A stretch of 64,000 bases of DNA, taken from Rhyacichthys aspro. Taxonomy: Eukaryota > Chordata > Actinopteri > Gobiiformes > Rhyacichthyidae. Shown piece by piece: positions 23,773 to 35,990 of the stretch. The stretch is from positions 4,615,978 through 4,679,977 of the forward strand of contig CM072159.1 of assembly GCA_036850595.1 (NCBI GenBank), given 5' to 3'. Below the pieces are notes generated by a model, which saw only the letters and a program-made list of their open reading frames with translations, was not told where the DNA came from and did not search any database. The translations under genes were made by a program, and so were the position numbers. The stretch's first letter is position 1. Every line of letters begins with the position of its first letter.

Positions 23773-26239
23773 TTTATAAATAGCAAGTATAAAATCAAAT
23801 AAAACACTCAAAAATGCCTGTGTCTGGATTTCCATTGGAGTGTTTTGAATTTTGATTTTAGGCATTTGAGCGGAGGATTTTTAGGATTAGAAGTGTCCTT
23901 GATCTGATTAGATTTTGATTGAAGTTGATGGCTCTTGATGTGACCAGCACTGCTCACACTGACCTCAGCTCATGTCCTGTAGTGATCCCTACTCATTTGC
24001 ACTTCACTACAGTTACACGCAGCTGTAAGGGCCGCTCCATGTTAGGGGGCAGTGTATAAATAGGCGACTGGTGGGAACCTCTCACAGCTTGGCTCCATGA
24101 GTCAGAGTCGATGCATCTCTCCGCTCCTACAGCTGCTGCCAGCTACTAACAGCTTTCTTTCACACTTTCCACAAGAGTGTGCATATAATGGGAGGTCACA
24201 TGACAATATAGCATTACATTAGAGGTGAGGACATATAAACACAATGTCTGTGCATCAATGATTCTCTTTTACTTGAGGTCTCATTGTCAAAGATGGCAAA
24301 AGATGAATTTAATTTATTCTGTTCTGTTTGTTATATAATATATGCTGAAGTACAGTCATTGTACTTTAAATTTTTTTTACAATTTCTCTTAAATACAATC
24401 TTTTATCTGTACCGGTTTTATCTTCTGCAGCATATAACAAGCGGTTGTGTTTCAGCATAGTAAATGTGGAAACTCTTGTATAAAGGTTATTTACCTCAGT
24501 CCAGACTTCAAAAGGTCACAACCAACCCAGTTGCCAAGAATACTTGTTATGATGCAGGATACATAATGATAATGCTCACCAAAATAAAATAATGTAAAGT
24601 CTACTTTTAGAGATGCATCAAATTTACATATTCCCCTTAAGACTATTTTGCTCAGTTTTTTGTCAATATCTATCATGCTGCCTGGTGTAGTGGATAATAT
24701 ACACCAACAGTTCATTTCCAAACTTCAATTTTTAACATGAAGGCATAATCCAATAATACATCTTTTAGTGTAACGACTGAGACTGAGTTAGTTTAAGTTA
24801 AAGCAACCCTGTGTACCCTTAAGCCAGCAAAGGGTGCAAATTCTGAAATTCGGTCTTCTAAAACTGTACATTTTAGCATATTTTGTACAAATATGACTCT
24901 GCTAGGGTCCAGTGTTTTGGCCAATTTCCTAATTAAATGAGTTGTGTCGTAAAGTGCCTCACTCACGCGATCTCTCACCATATGCCCTTGTCCCGGTGGC
25001 AGGAAAGTTAGATTGGAGGTGTTTGTTTAGCTGAGGGCACTGTGTCAGTGAGATAGACATGTTTCTACTGATCTCATGTCAAAGAACCATCAAAATGAGA
25101 GTGAGAATATACATTTTTGGGCTTAAGTTGCACATTGCTACTTTAAGTGGAATGCAATACATTTTCAATGGACAAAAGAGCATAAGATACCAAAAAATTG
25201 TACATTTTGCATAAACAAAATGGTTTTGGCAAATCTGCTCTCGACTGTGTGTGCTGGCAGTGAGTGGGTAGAAAACCTCAGACTTTGTCATGCTTGACTT
25301 GTAAAGAATAGGCTGACCACATTTCCAGACCTCTAAACTGGGGCACTGAATTTTTTTTACACAAAGCCACTTGATGATGAAAAAAATTATATGTTGCAAA
25401 TGTGTCACTTTTTAAACCACTCACAAAACAAAAATTTTTCAATCTAAATTACTTGCAAATAAGTAAATCAAACGCTCCAGAGAACCATGAATAGACTTTA
25501 ATCTAACTACACTATAGACACACCTGTTCTCAATGGAGCTAGAGCTTCAGGTTAAATGTATTTGCCGTTTATGTGAAAACCATGGCTTGGCAAATCAATT
25601 AAGAGACAGTCTATGGACAATTGTTTTAAAGTTTGCTGCACGTTGTGTTTGTTAATATAGGGACAATAGGGACCTGGTCTTTTATAACTGGGAAATGTTT
25701 TTAATTAGGTTTTTATTTGTTGTGTCGTGGGTGTAGGGAGTATGAGAGCGAGTGAGATTGTTACACCAAGAGCTCACTGACTAGATTGGCTTGTATATCA
25801 ATGAAGCCGCTAAACCTACATTAAGTTAAAATGCACGTCACTATGAAAAACAATGACTTCATTAAAATGTGTATCAGAGAACACAATGCTTCTGGCCTAC
25901 ACAAAAGTATGTGAAGCTAAGCTTTTTGGCATTGTTGTTTCATTGCTTGATGCAAACAGCCAACATATTGGAGTAAAACAGATGTCGAGTGTATGATATA
26001 GAACTCACAACACAGTTTGAGTTTACACTAACATTTTTTGCCACCTTTATAGTGTTTTGTTTCCACAGTGCCCGCCGGTATTTTTGATCAAGTCACTTCT
26101 AGAAGGGTCTACATAGCTGTACCTCAAACAGAAGTGCATTTGTTATGCATTGAACTTCTTTCTTCAGTGCTTCTTCTGCTGATGGCTATGAAGTCTATTC
26201 CGTATACTGCTGGTGTTTAATTATTTTTTAAACACTAAC
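23773..26239. other. Gene-free stretch
   Basis: No gene seen. The part around 24870-25030 (ctctgctagggtccagtg, cctaattaaatgag) is balanced and may be conserved non-coding. Open frames on the minus strand (24721-24491, 25408-25079) resemble nothing known. Confidence 0.4.
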
Positions 26240-26640
26240 ATACATCTATCTCCCTTCTAAAGCCTTTTATGAGCTAACTTCTTTCCTCTTTAACGAGCAT
26301 GGACAGCAGTTACCTCAGTCAGGAGAAGTATTTAAATCTATTATTTATTAGGCCAAGTCTGTCTATCTTGAATTAATGAAATTAATATTTTATGGCATTG
26401 TAATAAATGATGTATTATTAGGTTACATTTGAGTTTCATACGAAGTGCAGCCTCTCTATTGTGTTTTCTGCACAGAGCTTCTGCTGGTGTGAAATCTGTA
26501 TTGATCTCAGGATGTATTTGTGATTAGTGGCAATTGTATGATAAAACCCTTGATTAAATCTGCAGTTACCCGGGACCCAGTGGCTGCACCGGGTAATGAA
26601 ATCTGATATGCGTAAGAGGGCTGCATGCAGACAGGCTACA
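26240..26640. promoter_or_regulatory. Candidate conserved non-coding element
   Basis: It contains runs of homeodomain-type sites (gaattaatgaaattaatatt, gattaaatctgcag) and a GC-richer core (gttacccgggacccagtggc, cgggtaatgaaatc). There is no repeat structure. This resembles vertebrate enhancer sequence, but conservation could not be tested. Confidence 0.28.
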
Positions 26641-28115
26641 TTACTGCTGTAAAAAAGATGAATGTGTGTAGCTTCTGCCTGGACGTTGCATCTCATTCTT
26701 CTTTGCTCTCCCAAGTGGAAAAGCAGGCCACTGAAATTGGATAGTGAAATGAGGGAGGCCAAGAGGTTGTAAATGCCACGGATACGCACCTTTGTTCTGT
26801 CCACGTTAATCACACTGGAGCATACTCCTCATAGCCTCTTGCGCCCGAAGGATGGAGAGTGTTGTCCTAGATTGGATGTGCAACTCTGAAGCACTTGCCC
26901 GGGGCTCATCTCCACCTGCCCAGAGGTAATCTGTTTCTTCTTGGCCCACACGCCTCTCCAGACAAATCCGATAGCAGAGGACGCAGCGTGAGGCAAACAA
27001 CTAGACGGCCTCTAATATTCACATGGCCTCTAGATGTGTGAATGTTAGTGTTTGTCTCTGGGTTAGGACAGGAGGCTGCTTTGTATGTTTAACTGTAAAT
27101 GAGATGTCACCCTGCTCTGGGTACAACTCCCTGAGGTGTATGAATGCATTTCGTGTGACTTTCTAACTCTGAATGGACTTCACAGGTGCTTGCAGCTCAG
27201 GTTCAACAAAAAATGCACCAGCTGTAAAATGTAGCATGTGCTGTTATATTCCTCTAAAGGTAATGTACTTAAAAAGCAGTAGCAATAACTGCTGTATGGA
27301 GATGCACAATGAGGATGAGTATGAGATTCTGGTGTTAGGATATCCTTGAGTAAAAATATAGGATGATTGTAAAGCAGTATTTTGGTTACAACGTTAAAAA
27401 AGTGACATCCTTTGATTGTAAAGGGGACTAAAGCAGAAGTTGTTATAATTGTTATAACCATAAAATACAAATGGAATTCTTCCAAAATTAAGCTTCTTAC
27501 GCAGAAATTTCTTCTTAGGGTGATTTTTGGCATTCACCAATGTTTTCGTCTTATGTAAAAACAAATCCCAAGAACAGAGTGAAGCACTCTTACATCCCTC
27601 ATCCCTGAAAATAACACTGTTTTATAGTATTATCAGACTTACACTGCAAGAAAATGTTGTAACTAAAACATGATTGTAGACTGCTAAATTTTACAAATTA
27701 TTATTTAAAAAAATGCCTACAACAATAATAAATCATACAATGTAAAGTGCATTATCCCAAAACACACTTTATTTGTTATTGCCTCTGGAGCAATGTAGCA
27801 TCTCTGTATGGTCTCTACTGTATGGTCTGGTTTAGTGATCTATCACTGCCTTCACAGTCCTTCTGTAAGATCTGGTTTTATGTCCATACAAGGGCATTGT
27901 CAGGGCATTTCTTAGGGCAATGTCATGTTAAGTCTATATTTATGCTAGGTTAATGAGGGGCAAGCAGCATGGACGTACACACACAGTGAAGATGAATACG
28001 CTGTCTCAGAACGCTTCGTGAATCCCATGTAGAGGCTTCTTAGAAATTCTCCTAGGAAATACTTTTAAGAAGCTTCGTGCAAAAATGTTCATGAGGCCCA
28101 CTGAGTGCAGTTATA
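26641..28115. other. Gene-free stretch
   Basis: No exon supported. Minus-strand frames at 27000-26806 and 27533-27180 are short and unrelated to any protein I know. Confidence 0.4.
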
Positions 28116-28178
28116 TTGTGCAGCAGCTGGATCCTTGCAAGATTTATGACTTCACAAACTTATTGAAATTTATCTTCC
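28116..28178 (+). repeat. Dispersed motif, copy B (unknown family)
   Basis: It contains gcagctggatcc, then agatttatgacttcacaaac, then ttatctt, matching copy A at 23701-23772 in order and spacing. A further 14-base block accacagagaggtc follows at about 28205 and recurs at about 32098. Confidence 0.45.
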
Positions 28179-28803
28179 TTGTCTAACCTTTGTGATTTCC
28201 ACCAAACCACAGAGAGGTCAGTCTAATGTTGTGGCAGCAGGGGCAGTTACTTTGTAAACAACATGGTTTTATTCTGAATGGATCAAATTAACCTGGTAAC
28301 AGGTGGTCTCTCACAGGTACTTCACCCAGTCTCTTACCTGGAATTCATATACACTACCTACCTGCCCTTTGCAAACGATGGATTTACAGACCTATTCATC
28401 TGGTCACAAGTAACACTTCATATTCAGAATTCATTTGAGCAGAATGATAGGAAAAACCTTCCAGTGCCTACATGGATGTGGGGATGATTCAAGGCTCTTG
28501 AAGCCTATTCATGAGATTCCCACAGATAGAAATATAGCCACACAAACTCACAGCTCCTCTCTACAGTCTTTACCAAAGGTTGTCAGATGATTGAACAGTA
28601 AATAAAATTGCTTGCTTTTGCTCCTAACTGCTTCGTTTGTGCTTTTTTCCATAATTTCCCCCTTGCTTTTTGTTTTTTTTATGAATGTGACCTTACCCCA
28701 CTGACAAAAGTTTGCGTCACTGTCCTGTAGGTACTCTGTACAACAAATACAAGCCTACCTGCACACTAGTTTTAGTTTTGTAGGAGATCCCGTATCAGCC
28801 ACA
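28179..28803. other. Gene-free spacer
   Basis: AT-rich sequence without recognisable genes; T-rich tract near 28640-28680. Confidence 0.4.
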
Positions 28804-29392
28804 GTGTTAATTTTGTTGATAATGTTTGTCATAGTTTTCAACAATTACATATTTTTGCGACCGAAAACAAAATAAAAAATAATTAAAGAAAAAATGTAAA
28901 AATGAAATGAAAGATGTAACGACACATTTGTCAACAAATAAAAACAAAAGAAAAATGAACAAATTGAAAGAGGAAAGAGCGGGACAAGTTGAGAAGAGAT
29001 CCAATCAGAACTCACGTTGAGCGTTGGTGAAGTGATGTCAGACGTAAACATTTGTTAGAGCCGCGGGAAGAGAACAGCTTTTAAATATCAAACAATGTTA
29101 ATGCTTGGGACCTCAATACCATGCAGTAACAGGTTAGTAGTAGTTTCATTTAATTTAGGTAGAAGTGATTACATCAGAAAGAAAATAAACATTGAAAATG
29201 CATTCCCCTTTATATTTTACTGACTCATCTATTTCAGATATGGTCTATTTTATTCTAAATTATGACATTTAGTCGATTAAAACTAGACTAAAATTAATAA
29301 GGATTAAAATAAAAAGGAACTAAATTATGCCTAGAACAAAACTGCATATTTTTTTAAAAGACTAACAAAATATTTTATGTCAGAATTAACAC
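28804..29392. mobile_element. Non-autonomous DNA element with GTGTTAAT inverted ends
   Basis: The left end reads gtgttaattttgttgataat. The right end, inverted, reads gtgttaattctgacataaaa. Inside are the A-rich stretches and the gtcgattaaaactagactaa block that mark a family common in teleost genomes (consensus remembered as gtgttaattttgttgacgaa...gtcgacgaaaactagact). A short GC-richer middle part (ccgcgggaagag) is present. The span is about 590 bases, with no transposase frame. No target-site duplication is visible at these boundaries. Confidence 0.6.
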
Positions 29393-31603
29393 AGATAATC
29401 CACGATGATGCCTGTCCAGTGGTAGGATGCTCTGTCATTCATGGTTTTCAAATATTGTTTGTAGACATGTATTTAACTGCCTTGATATCTGACATGTTAA
29501 CTGTAAAACTCCTGGCAAACCTCCACCATGTAAACCCTTGTTTTTGTCTCAAACTGAATCCCATCCTTTGTCATTTGCATCCGAATAGTGTTTCCATGTC
29601 TTCTTTGGAAACTTGAATGAAAAGCCACTTGAAATGCCATTCCTGTTCCAATACCTTTAACAGAGTGTGCCATTGTGCCAAAAACTTGCGCAACAGAAGT
29701 AAAAACTCCCTCCAAATCTTTTCCATCCTCCAAATCGTTGCAATCCTGTTAGCTCTCATATGTGTGTTTTTACAGCATGATTGCCTGAAGGTAACATGGG
29801 AACCTTTTCCAGGGGGTTTCTGCTTGGCTTCATTTCTCTGATGTTAATAAGAGTCAGCACAGAAAGGGCTTGTTGCTAATGCCAGCACCCCTGCAGTTCA
29901 ATGGTGCTGCGACCTTGACAGATAATAAAAAGCTGCACCGTAGGATCCGCAGCCAAGTAATGCATCAAATAAAGTGTAGTTCTATTGCTCGCTGTCCGCT
30001 CTTTCTCCTCTTTACGCCTTTCATGCCTTCCCCCGAACGCTTGCCAAGAAATCACATGTCACTCTAGGACACTGCATACACTGTACGTACGCTCCCCTCA
30101 GATATACTTCTAACTGGCAAGGGAATCACAATGTATTTAGATGTATGCATGTATATCATTGGGAAAAAAAACAACTGTGGATGAGTCACTGCTTAGAGAT
30201 CGTTGATGTATTTCCTCAGATGCTTCAGAAAACATAAAAATCTTGTTTATTTTCATTCCCAGAATAAGTACGCAAGAGACAAAGCTTTGAGAAAGAGGCC
30301 GTGAATAAACACATTTCCTGATGGCTATTGTAAATCACAGACATCCAAGAAATACTAAATAGTATTTGTGTTGGGAAGGACTTTTCATTCAACTCTGGGT
30401 TATATAAATATAAATCACATGTAGAAAGCTTATTTGGATGGAAAACAAATGTAAATAACAATGTAAATGTAGTTTTCTGTTGCATTTTTATACTTTGTAC
30501 AGTATATATGGCTCCAATGAACATTTATATCCATAAAGGTGTGCAATATTAGGCGTAAAAATCAACCATCCCCTCAACATTGAGATGGAGCACTGGGCGC
30601 CACGTTAATGCTGTAAATGACCATTTTTATTCAGGAGATTAGTTGGTGAGACTTGGGATTTTCTCTTCGCATTAATCTTCTTTAAAACCCATTCATAGGA
30701 GCTCAGTCCAAATGATTGTGTGAGATGCTGACCAAGTAGTTTGTTTTGGCAAATGCCGCCGTTCTCCAAACAACCCTCAGCTATTTTTTACTTTTGAGGA
30801 TGTAATAATATTTGTTACTTTTCCAGCCCTTCACTTCACACAGGAGTCTCAGTTCCATACTAAAATTATGTACATTATAAAGGATGGTGTTGGGTTGTAT
30901 CAGTTTGATATTCAGTTCAGATTTAGAATTCCAGAAATAGTCAAAGAGTCATTACTCCATTATTTGTTTTTCACAGACAAATTTAAGATGCAATTTATCA
31001 TTTTTTGGTTGACCTAGAAGTCAATCTAATAGATCCAACAGGATATTGAAAATTGACTCAAAGATTCATCATAATGAAGCCACTGTGCTCACAGTCACTG
31101 CTCATAGTTGGTATCTGTGAGCAGTGGTGCGTTCTGTCCTCCCCATGCAGCTGGGACTCTCTCATGATGAAGGCACAGACTTATATTTAAAAGCAAAAAA
31201 CAAAACAACAACAGCAATAAATAAAAAAACAAAACAAAAAAAACAACAACATTGCTGTATGCGTTAAGATGTTTCTTATCAAAGTGAAGTGTGTCTGGAA
31301 CCCTTGCCATTGAAACCAATTCCCAACTCAATTAATCGTGTTTGTCCAATAATAACCTTCAAATGGGGCAGGCTTTGTTGTGCAATGGTGGTTGTACGTT
31401 TTTCTAATTGTGTTGATCCATAGCCAGTTTATTCTGCATTACTCTGTACTATCCCTGAATTCTAATTGGTTGTATGTCTTTCCGGTCACATCTACAGGTA
31501 GTTATGTAACATGTGTCCTCTGCATCCATGTGCTCATTAAGATCAAACTCAAATCAAGAGGCAGAATGAGGAATATGATGGCTGTCCAGGCTACTAGACC
31601 TTA
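29393..31603. other. Gene-free stretch
   Basis: No gene recognised. The part 29850-30070 (plus) has balanced composition and CpGs in a CpG-poor flank and may be conserved non-coding. An A/C-rich low-complexity tract lies at 31185-31250. Confidence 0.4.
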
Positions 31604-31652
31604 ACCAAGATTTGTAAGTTTACAAATTCACAAAAATACATATTGAACTGCT
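31604..31652 (+). repeat. Dispersed motif, copy C (unknown family)
   Basis: It reads agatttgtaagtttacaaat, then atattgaactgc, a weaker match to copies A (23701) and B (28116). It lies directly beside the inverted unknown repeat at 31682-31975. Confidence 0.35.
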
Positions 31653-31681
31653 CCAAGCAAAATATTTACAGTCCAAATCTT

Positions 31682-31975
31682 GGCCTAACCTGCCAGTGTG
31701 TCCAGTGAGGTGGTAGTACAGACAGGTATGGGCATGTTTTAGATTTGAAGATGTAGCAGTGTATTTTCTTCTGCAAGCAACATGGGGCTTTTTTGATTGG
31801 ATAAAACTGCATTCACTCACAAATGAAAAATCCTTGAAAAATCATCGACCACATATTTAAGTATTAATGTTCGCAAACATTTTCTATGGAGGCCCTCCCA
31901 GATGGTACTGTGGAGCAGACTACGTATGTACAGTGGAGCAGTTGTATCTGGCAGTTAACCAGACCTGCTCAGAGA
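31682..31975 (-). repeat. Unknown interspersed repeat, inverted copy
   Basis: The reverse complement of this stretch aligns to 34995-35245. Shared blocks, in order, are catctgggagggc-tcca-agaaa, tgtgagt-a, cagtttt, and the long block catcttcaaa-ctaaaacatgcccatacctgtc followed by -g-act-ccac-tcattgg. The copies differ by substitutions and indels. The family is not one I recognise. Confidence 0.6.
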
Positions 31976-34900
31976 GGTCTCACTGCAGATACTTCATCAT
32001 CTTACATGCACCTGGTAGAAGTGAGATGTGCTAATAGACTGTATTCCAGAGCTGGTCACTGCATACCTTAGTAGTAGTTCAATGGAGCGCAGCCCCAACC
32101 ACAGAGAGGTCTGGGGGACAGAGCTGGGAGCCCCTCCAGTGCATTTCCAAGAATCACACTTTAAAAAAAAGGATTAATGAGTTCCCAATTTTAAATTAAA
32201 CTCATAGGAATGAATAATACATTTATGTTATGGATGAACACATAAAGCATGTAGTTTAATGTGGGAATCTTATGTTTGCGAATGTTGTCCATTTCTGTTT
32301 TACTTTTAGCCATAATTATAAGAAATACACCCATTTCTTTCCATTTCTTTAGCATAAAACATATTTTTTTCCTCTGAAATTTGACATCCACATTCCATAA
32401 TGCATGTCGTAGATCTATTACACTGTGTACTTTAAGAGTGCCGCTGTTAAACCTGGCTGACGATGGGGAGCTGGAGCAGGTTTGGCCAACACATATTTCC
32501 TTTGTGGGACGTGCTGACTCAGCATTAAGGAGCTTATGCAGATGGAACATTGCTGATACAAAGTGAAAAAGACACATAGTGATGAGTCACATTGTGAGTA
32601 ATGGGCCACGGGCGAGTAAAGCTTTAATCTGCACTCTCTGATTTGAAAAGGGCCAATTAAAGGCTGTTAGTGCCACTTCCACAGAGTCTTTGTGCTCCAG
32701 TGAACGCTGTAGGTGGAACCTCATATTAGAGATGTTTAGTCTCGCCATCATATATTTTTTTTTGCACTCAAAAAATCTGGAGTGTAAAGGAACATTTTCT
32801 TCTTTAACATGTCCTTAAGTAGAAAGATATCTCATCTGGCTGCGTTCAAAGCCCAAATTCCAGTAATCTGGAGCTGATTCCTTCATGACCAACTGAACAG
32901 CCCAACTCACATCTTTCAAAATAAAATTAATAATAAAGAAAAAAAATCTTCCATAGCTCCCTTACATCTGTCAGACATGATTCATCCTCTCGGGCCTCTC
33001 TTCTTGCTCTGCTGCTTTTCTGTCCATCTCTTCATTCAGACTCAGCACAATGGGAGCCAGGCCTCTCAGCTGCTCCGCATCCACAACTCTGGAAGTCTTT
33101 GCCTATACACATACATCATCTGAAGTCTTTTTTCACAATTCAAGTCAAACTCGAGTCATTTCTGTTTAAAGCATCCCATATATTATAGAAATGTTTCATT
33201 ATCACTGTATTATTCAGGAGTGAGATGTTTTTAATGAGTAATTCTGGTGTTTATTGTTGAATATGGTGCGGTATGGGAGGTTTGAAGGATTGTATTATTA
33301 CAGATGATAGCGCTGACTCAAATATGAAAGACATAAATGTGACATGGAGATATTTACTGGAGGCATGAGGCTTGACAAGTATTCAGGTTTTTAACAGTTG
33401 CTATGTTATTTATTTGTTCATCTGAATTTACTCTCTCACCAGATCTTCCCAGAGACAATGTTTTGACCCTAGGGGTGACACTTGGAATACCCCAACCCAA
33501 AATATGCTATGTAGTGTAAATAACATTGACTGGAAATGCATTCGTAGCACAGTCCTCAATTGCTATAATCTGTTATTTGGTTTTTATTTGCATGCTGTAG
33601 GGGTGGTCAATTCACATGGAAAGCTGCATGCTGATGGTGTGTACATTAAACAAAGTATTTTTTAATTCATGTAGTGGTGCTTTAATTGTGAAAAGTCAGG
33701 CTTGTGTTTTGAATGTAGCCTGAGTTGAACTTTAGCTTTAAAAACAAACACATCATATTTGATGGACCACTCAATGGACAGGTCAGGGACAAAATGATAC
33801 ACTTCATCATCCACACTTCCAAACATGTATACTCATATGATGCATGAGTGTGATGTAGATATATCTGGACTGCTGTGTCATTCAGTGAATCAGACTGTAA
33901 TTACATAATGACAGATCCAGCTGGCTCTGAGCCTACAGTGTAAAACCAGGTCATAGAGCTGATAGCCACTACATCACGGACAAAAGCCTATGATCTACAT
34001 GTTGTCCATCATCAGAGCTCACTGTTCTGTGGGAACGCTAATATTACAGAAATCTAATATACCATCTTCAGTGGAAAGCTTCTGTTTAATCTTTCTTAAT
34101 GTTATATCACAGGTCTTTTTACTCTTTTGCGCATAATAAAAACAGCTGACATTGTAGGTGCATTTTATTAATGTAAATTCATCCCTGGACTTCTGTAATG
34201 TACTATCTTAACCTTCTCCTTGATCACTTATTCATAGGAACATAGTTCAGATGAAGGGACTCTGCTGTAAGCTCCCAAAAATTCAATCCCTCCTTTGATA
34301 CCTCTGTTCAATTAACATTAATAAGCTCTTCAGAGATCAAGTAAACAAACTTCACAGCCTCTCTCTGCTGCTGCTTGAAAAGACATTGCACAGTTGGCTC
34401 TTGGTCGGCTAATCCACCAGATTGTTGACAAACATTTGGTTCAATGCATTATATTTTTGAGGAAGCATCCAGTGACTTATGACACATTTTATGTAGGCTT
34501 CATACAAAAAACACTGTTGTCATCATTTATCCCATTATGTTGTGGACGCCTGTGTCTGTTAAAGCTCAGGCGTGATCAAATCTGGCAAATCTAACTTGGA
34601 AAAAAACAAACATTCTCACCTTCATAAGCACTACTGGAGGCAAAAGTGGTCCATTTCTCCTTAGGACCAGAGAACTTTGATTAAAGATTAAAACCAGGTT
34701 CCTACTTTTATACCAGCTACTTTAACAGACAGTGAACTGGATAAATGAGTCTTCCGCTACCACTATAAAATAATCCATTTGACAATTTGTGTCACATTCA
34801 CTTCTCAAATGAATGCATTGTTTTGGATGAGACCTTTGCTGTGCACACTATTAATTCTGTTTCCAGCATCAAGGACTTGACCTGACCAAGGTTAATGTTT

Positions 34901-34994
34901 GTACTGTTCTGATATTTACAAACTAAAGTGTCTGCTCCTTCATCTGCTCTGGTCCAGGTTTACAGTTTGTTACTGGGTCTTTGGCAGTGAGGTA
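31976..34994. other. Gene-free stretch between the inverted copies
   Basis: No exon supported. It includes ordinary AT-rich sequence, A tracts at 32161-32170 and 32938-32947, and a balanced region at 32410-32720 that may be conserved. No transposase or reverse-transcriptase frame was found between the two inverted copies. Confidence 0.4.
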
Positions 34995-35245
34995 CTAATC
35001 TGACAAGCCAGATAGTCTGTTCCCCAGAACCATCTGGGAGGGCTTCCACAGAAAGTATTAGCAAAGGGCAGGTTGCAACTGGTTGGTGATTGAATTTACC
35101 ATCTGTGAGTAACCCCAGTTTTGTCAAATCAGAGCAACTCTGTAAACATTAGTGACAGTGAAACAGTCATCTTCAAACCTAAAACATGCCCATACCTGTC
35201 AGTGCTGCCACATCATTGGTCAAACCACCAGATGGTCAGACACCA
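34995..35245 (+). repeat. Unknown interspersed repeat, direct copy
   Basis: Partner of 31682-31975 in opposite orientation, about 3 kb away. It carries ccatctgggagggcttcc, tgtgagtaaccccagttttg and catcttcaaacctaaaacat. It has a deletion of about 25 bases near 35010 relative to the other copy. Confidence 0.6.
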
Positions 35246-35583
35246 GAATTCAGCCCCTGTGCAAGGGTAAGAGAGGCACCGCCAGTGGCATGGACCATAA
35301 CCTATTATTCAGCTATTTCTAGCATCGGCAAGTCTTTCATTTTCACCTACATTTAAATCTGGATAGGCATGGGCATGGGTCCTATTTGAAAGATTATCTT
35401 TACCAAAGCTAGAATCCCTAAGTACTCAAGTTTCTGTACTCTAAAAACATGATGTGAATATAATATGATGTGGAAAAGAGTTTGTAATAAAAGTTTGAGG
35501 TGTTATCTTGTTCAAATTTGGTGCAGATACTTCACAAAATGTTCATCAGAGGGGACAACCAAGTGCATTTTAGCAAATAGTTA
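35246..35583. other. Spacer before the SINE
   Basis: No gene or recognisable repeat; ordinary sequence. Confidence 0.4.
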
Positions 35584-35990
35584 TGATTTGATTGCACAGT
35601 GGCAGAGTGCTACCTCCCATTAGGAAGGTTGTGAGTTCAAAACCCCAACCGGCCAACAAGAACATCCTCGGCCAACTCAGGCCTTTCTGTGAGGAGTCTG
35701 CATGTTCTCCCTGAGTTGCCGTGGGTTCTCTCCAGATCAGTTGCTTCCCACTATCCAAACACATGCATGTGTAAGTGAACTGGTGAATCTAAAGTATCCC
35801 TAGTGAATGAATGTGAGAGTGAATGGTTGTCTGTCAATGTCTGTGTCTAAGAATCAGCCCTGCGACCAACTGGCCATTCTCCAGGATGTACCACCACCTA
35901 AAGCCCAAAGCTGCTGGGATAGGCTCCAGTCACCTGTGACCCCTAATTGGAACAAGCTGAGGAAAATGAATGAATGAATCTGATTTAATT
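35584..35990 (+). mobile_element. Nearly full-length tRNA-headed SINE with L2-type tail, flanked by target duplication
   Basis: The head reads gcacagtggcagagtgctac, then gttgtgagttcaaaacccc, a decayed tRNA-derived pol III promoter (A-box-like, then B-box-like gagttcaaaac). The body has cctttctgtgaggagtctgc, catgttctccctgag and gtgggttctctcc. The tail has gtgaatggttgtctgtcaat, agccctgcgac, gctgctgggataggctccag and an (AATG)n end. Ten-base flanking repeats tgatttgatt (35584-35593) and tgatttaatt (35981-35990) match at nine positions and are the likely target-site duplication. This is the common teleost SINE/L2-tail arrangement. The open frames inside it are not proteins. Confidence 0.85.

Noticed and set aside
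24361..25140. Possible repeat sequence (cacattgctactttaagtgg near 25130)
   Set aside because: A faint likeness to a widespread teleost repeat end only. No termini or second copy in the window.
35594..35665. tRNA-like sequence with A- and B-box-like words
   Set aside because: It is the decayed head of a SINE, continuous with its body and L2-type tail, and does not fold as an intact tRNA.
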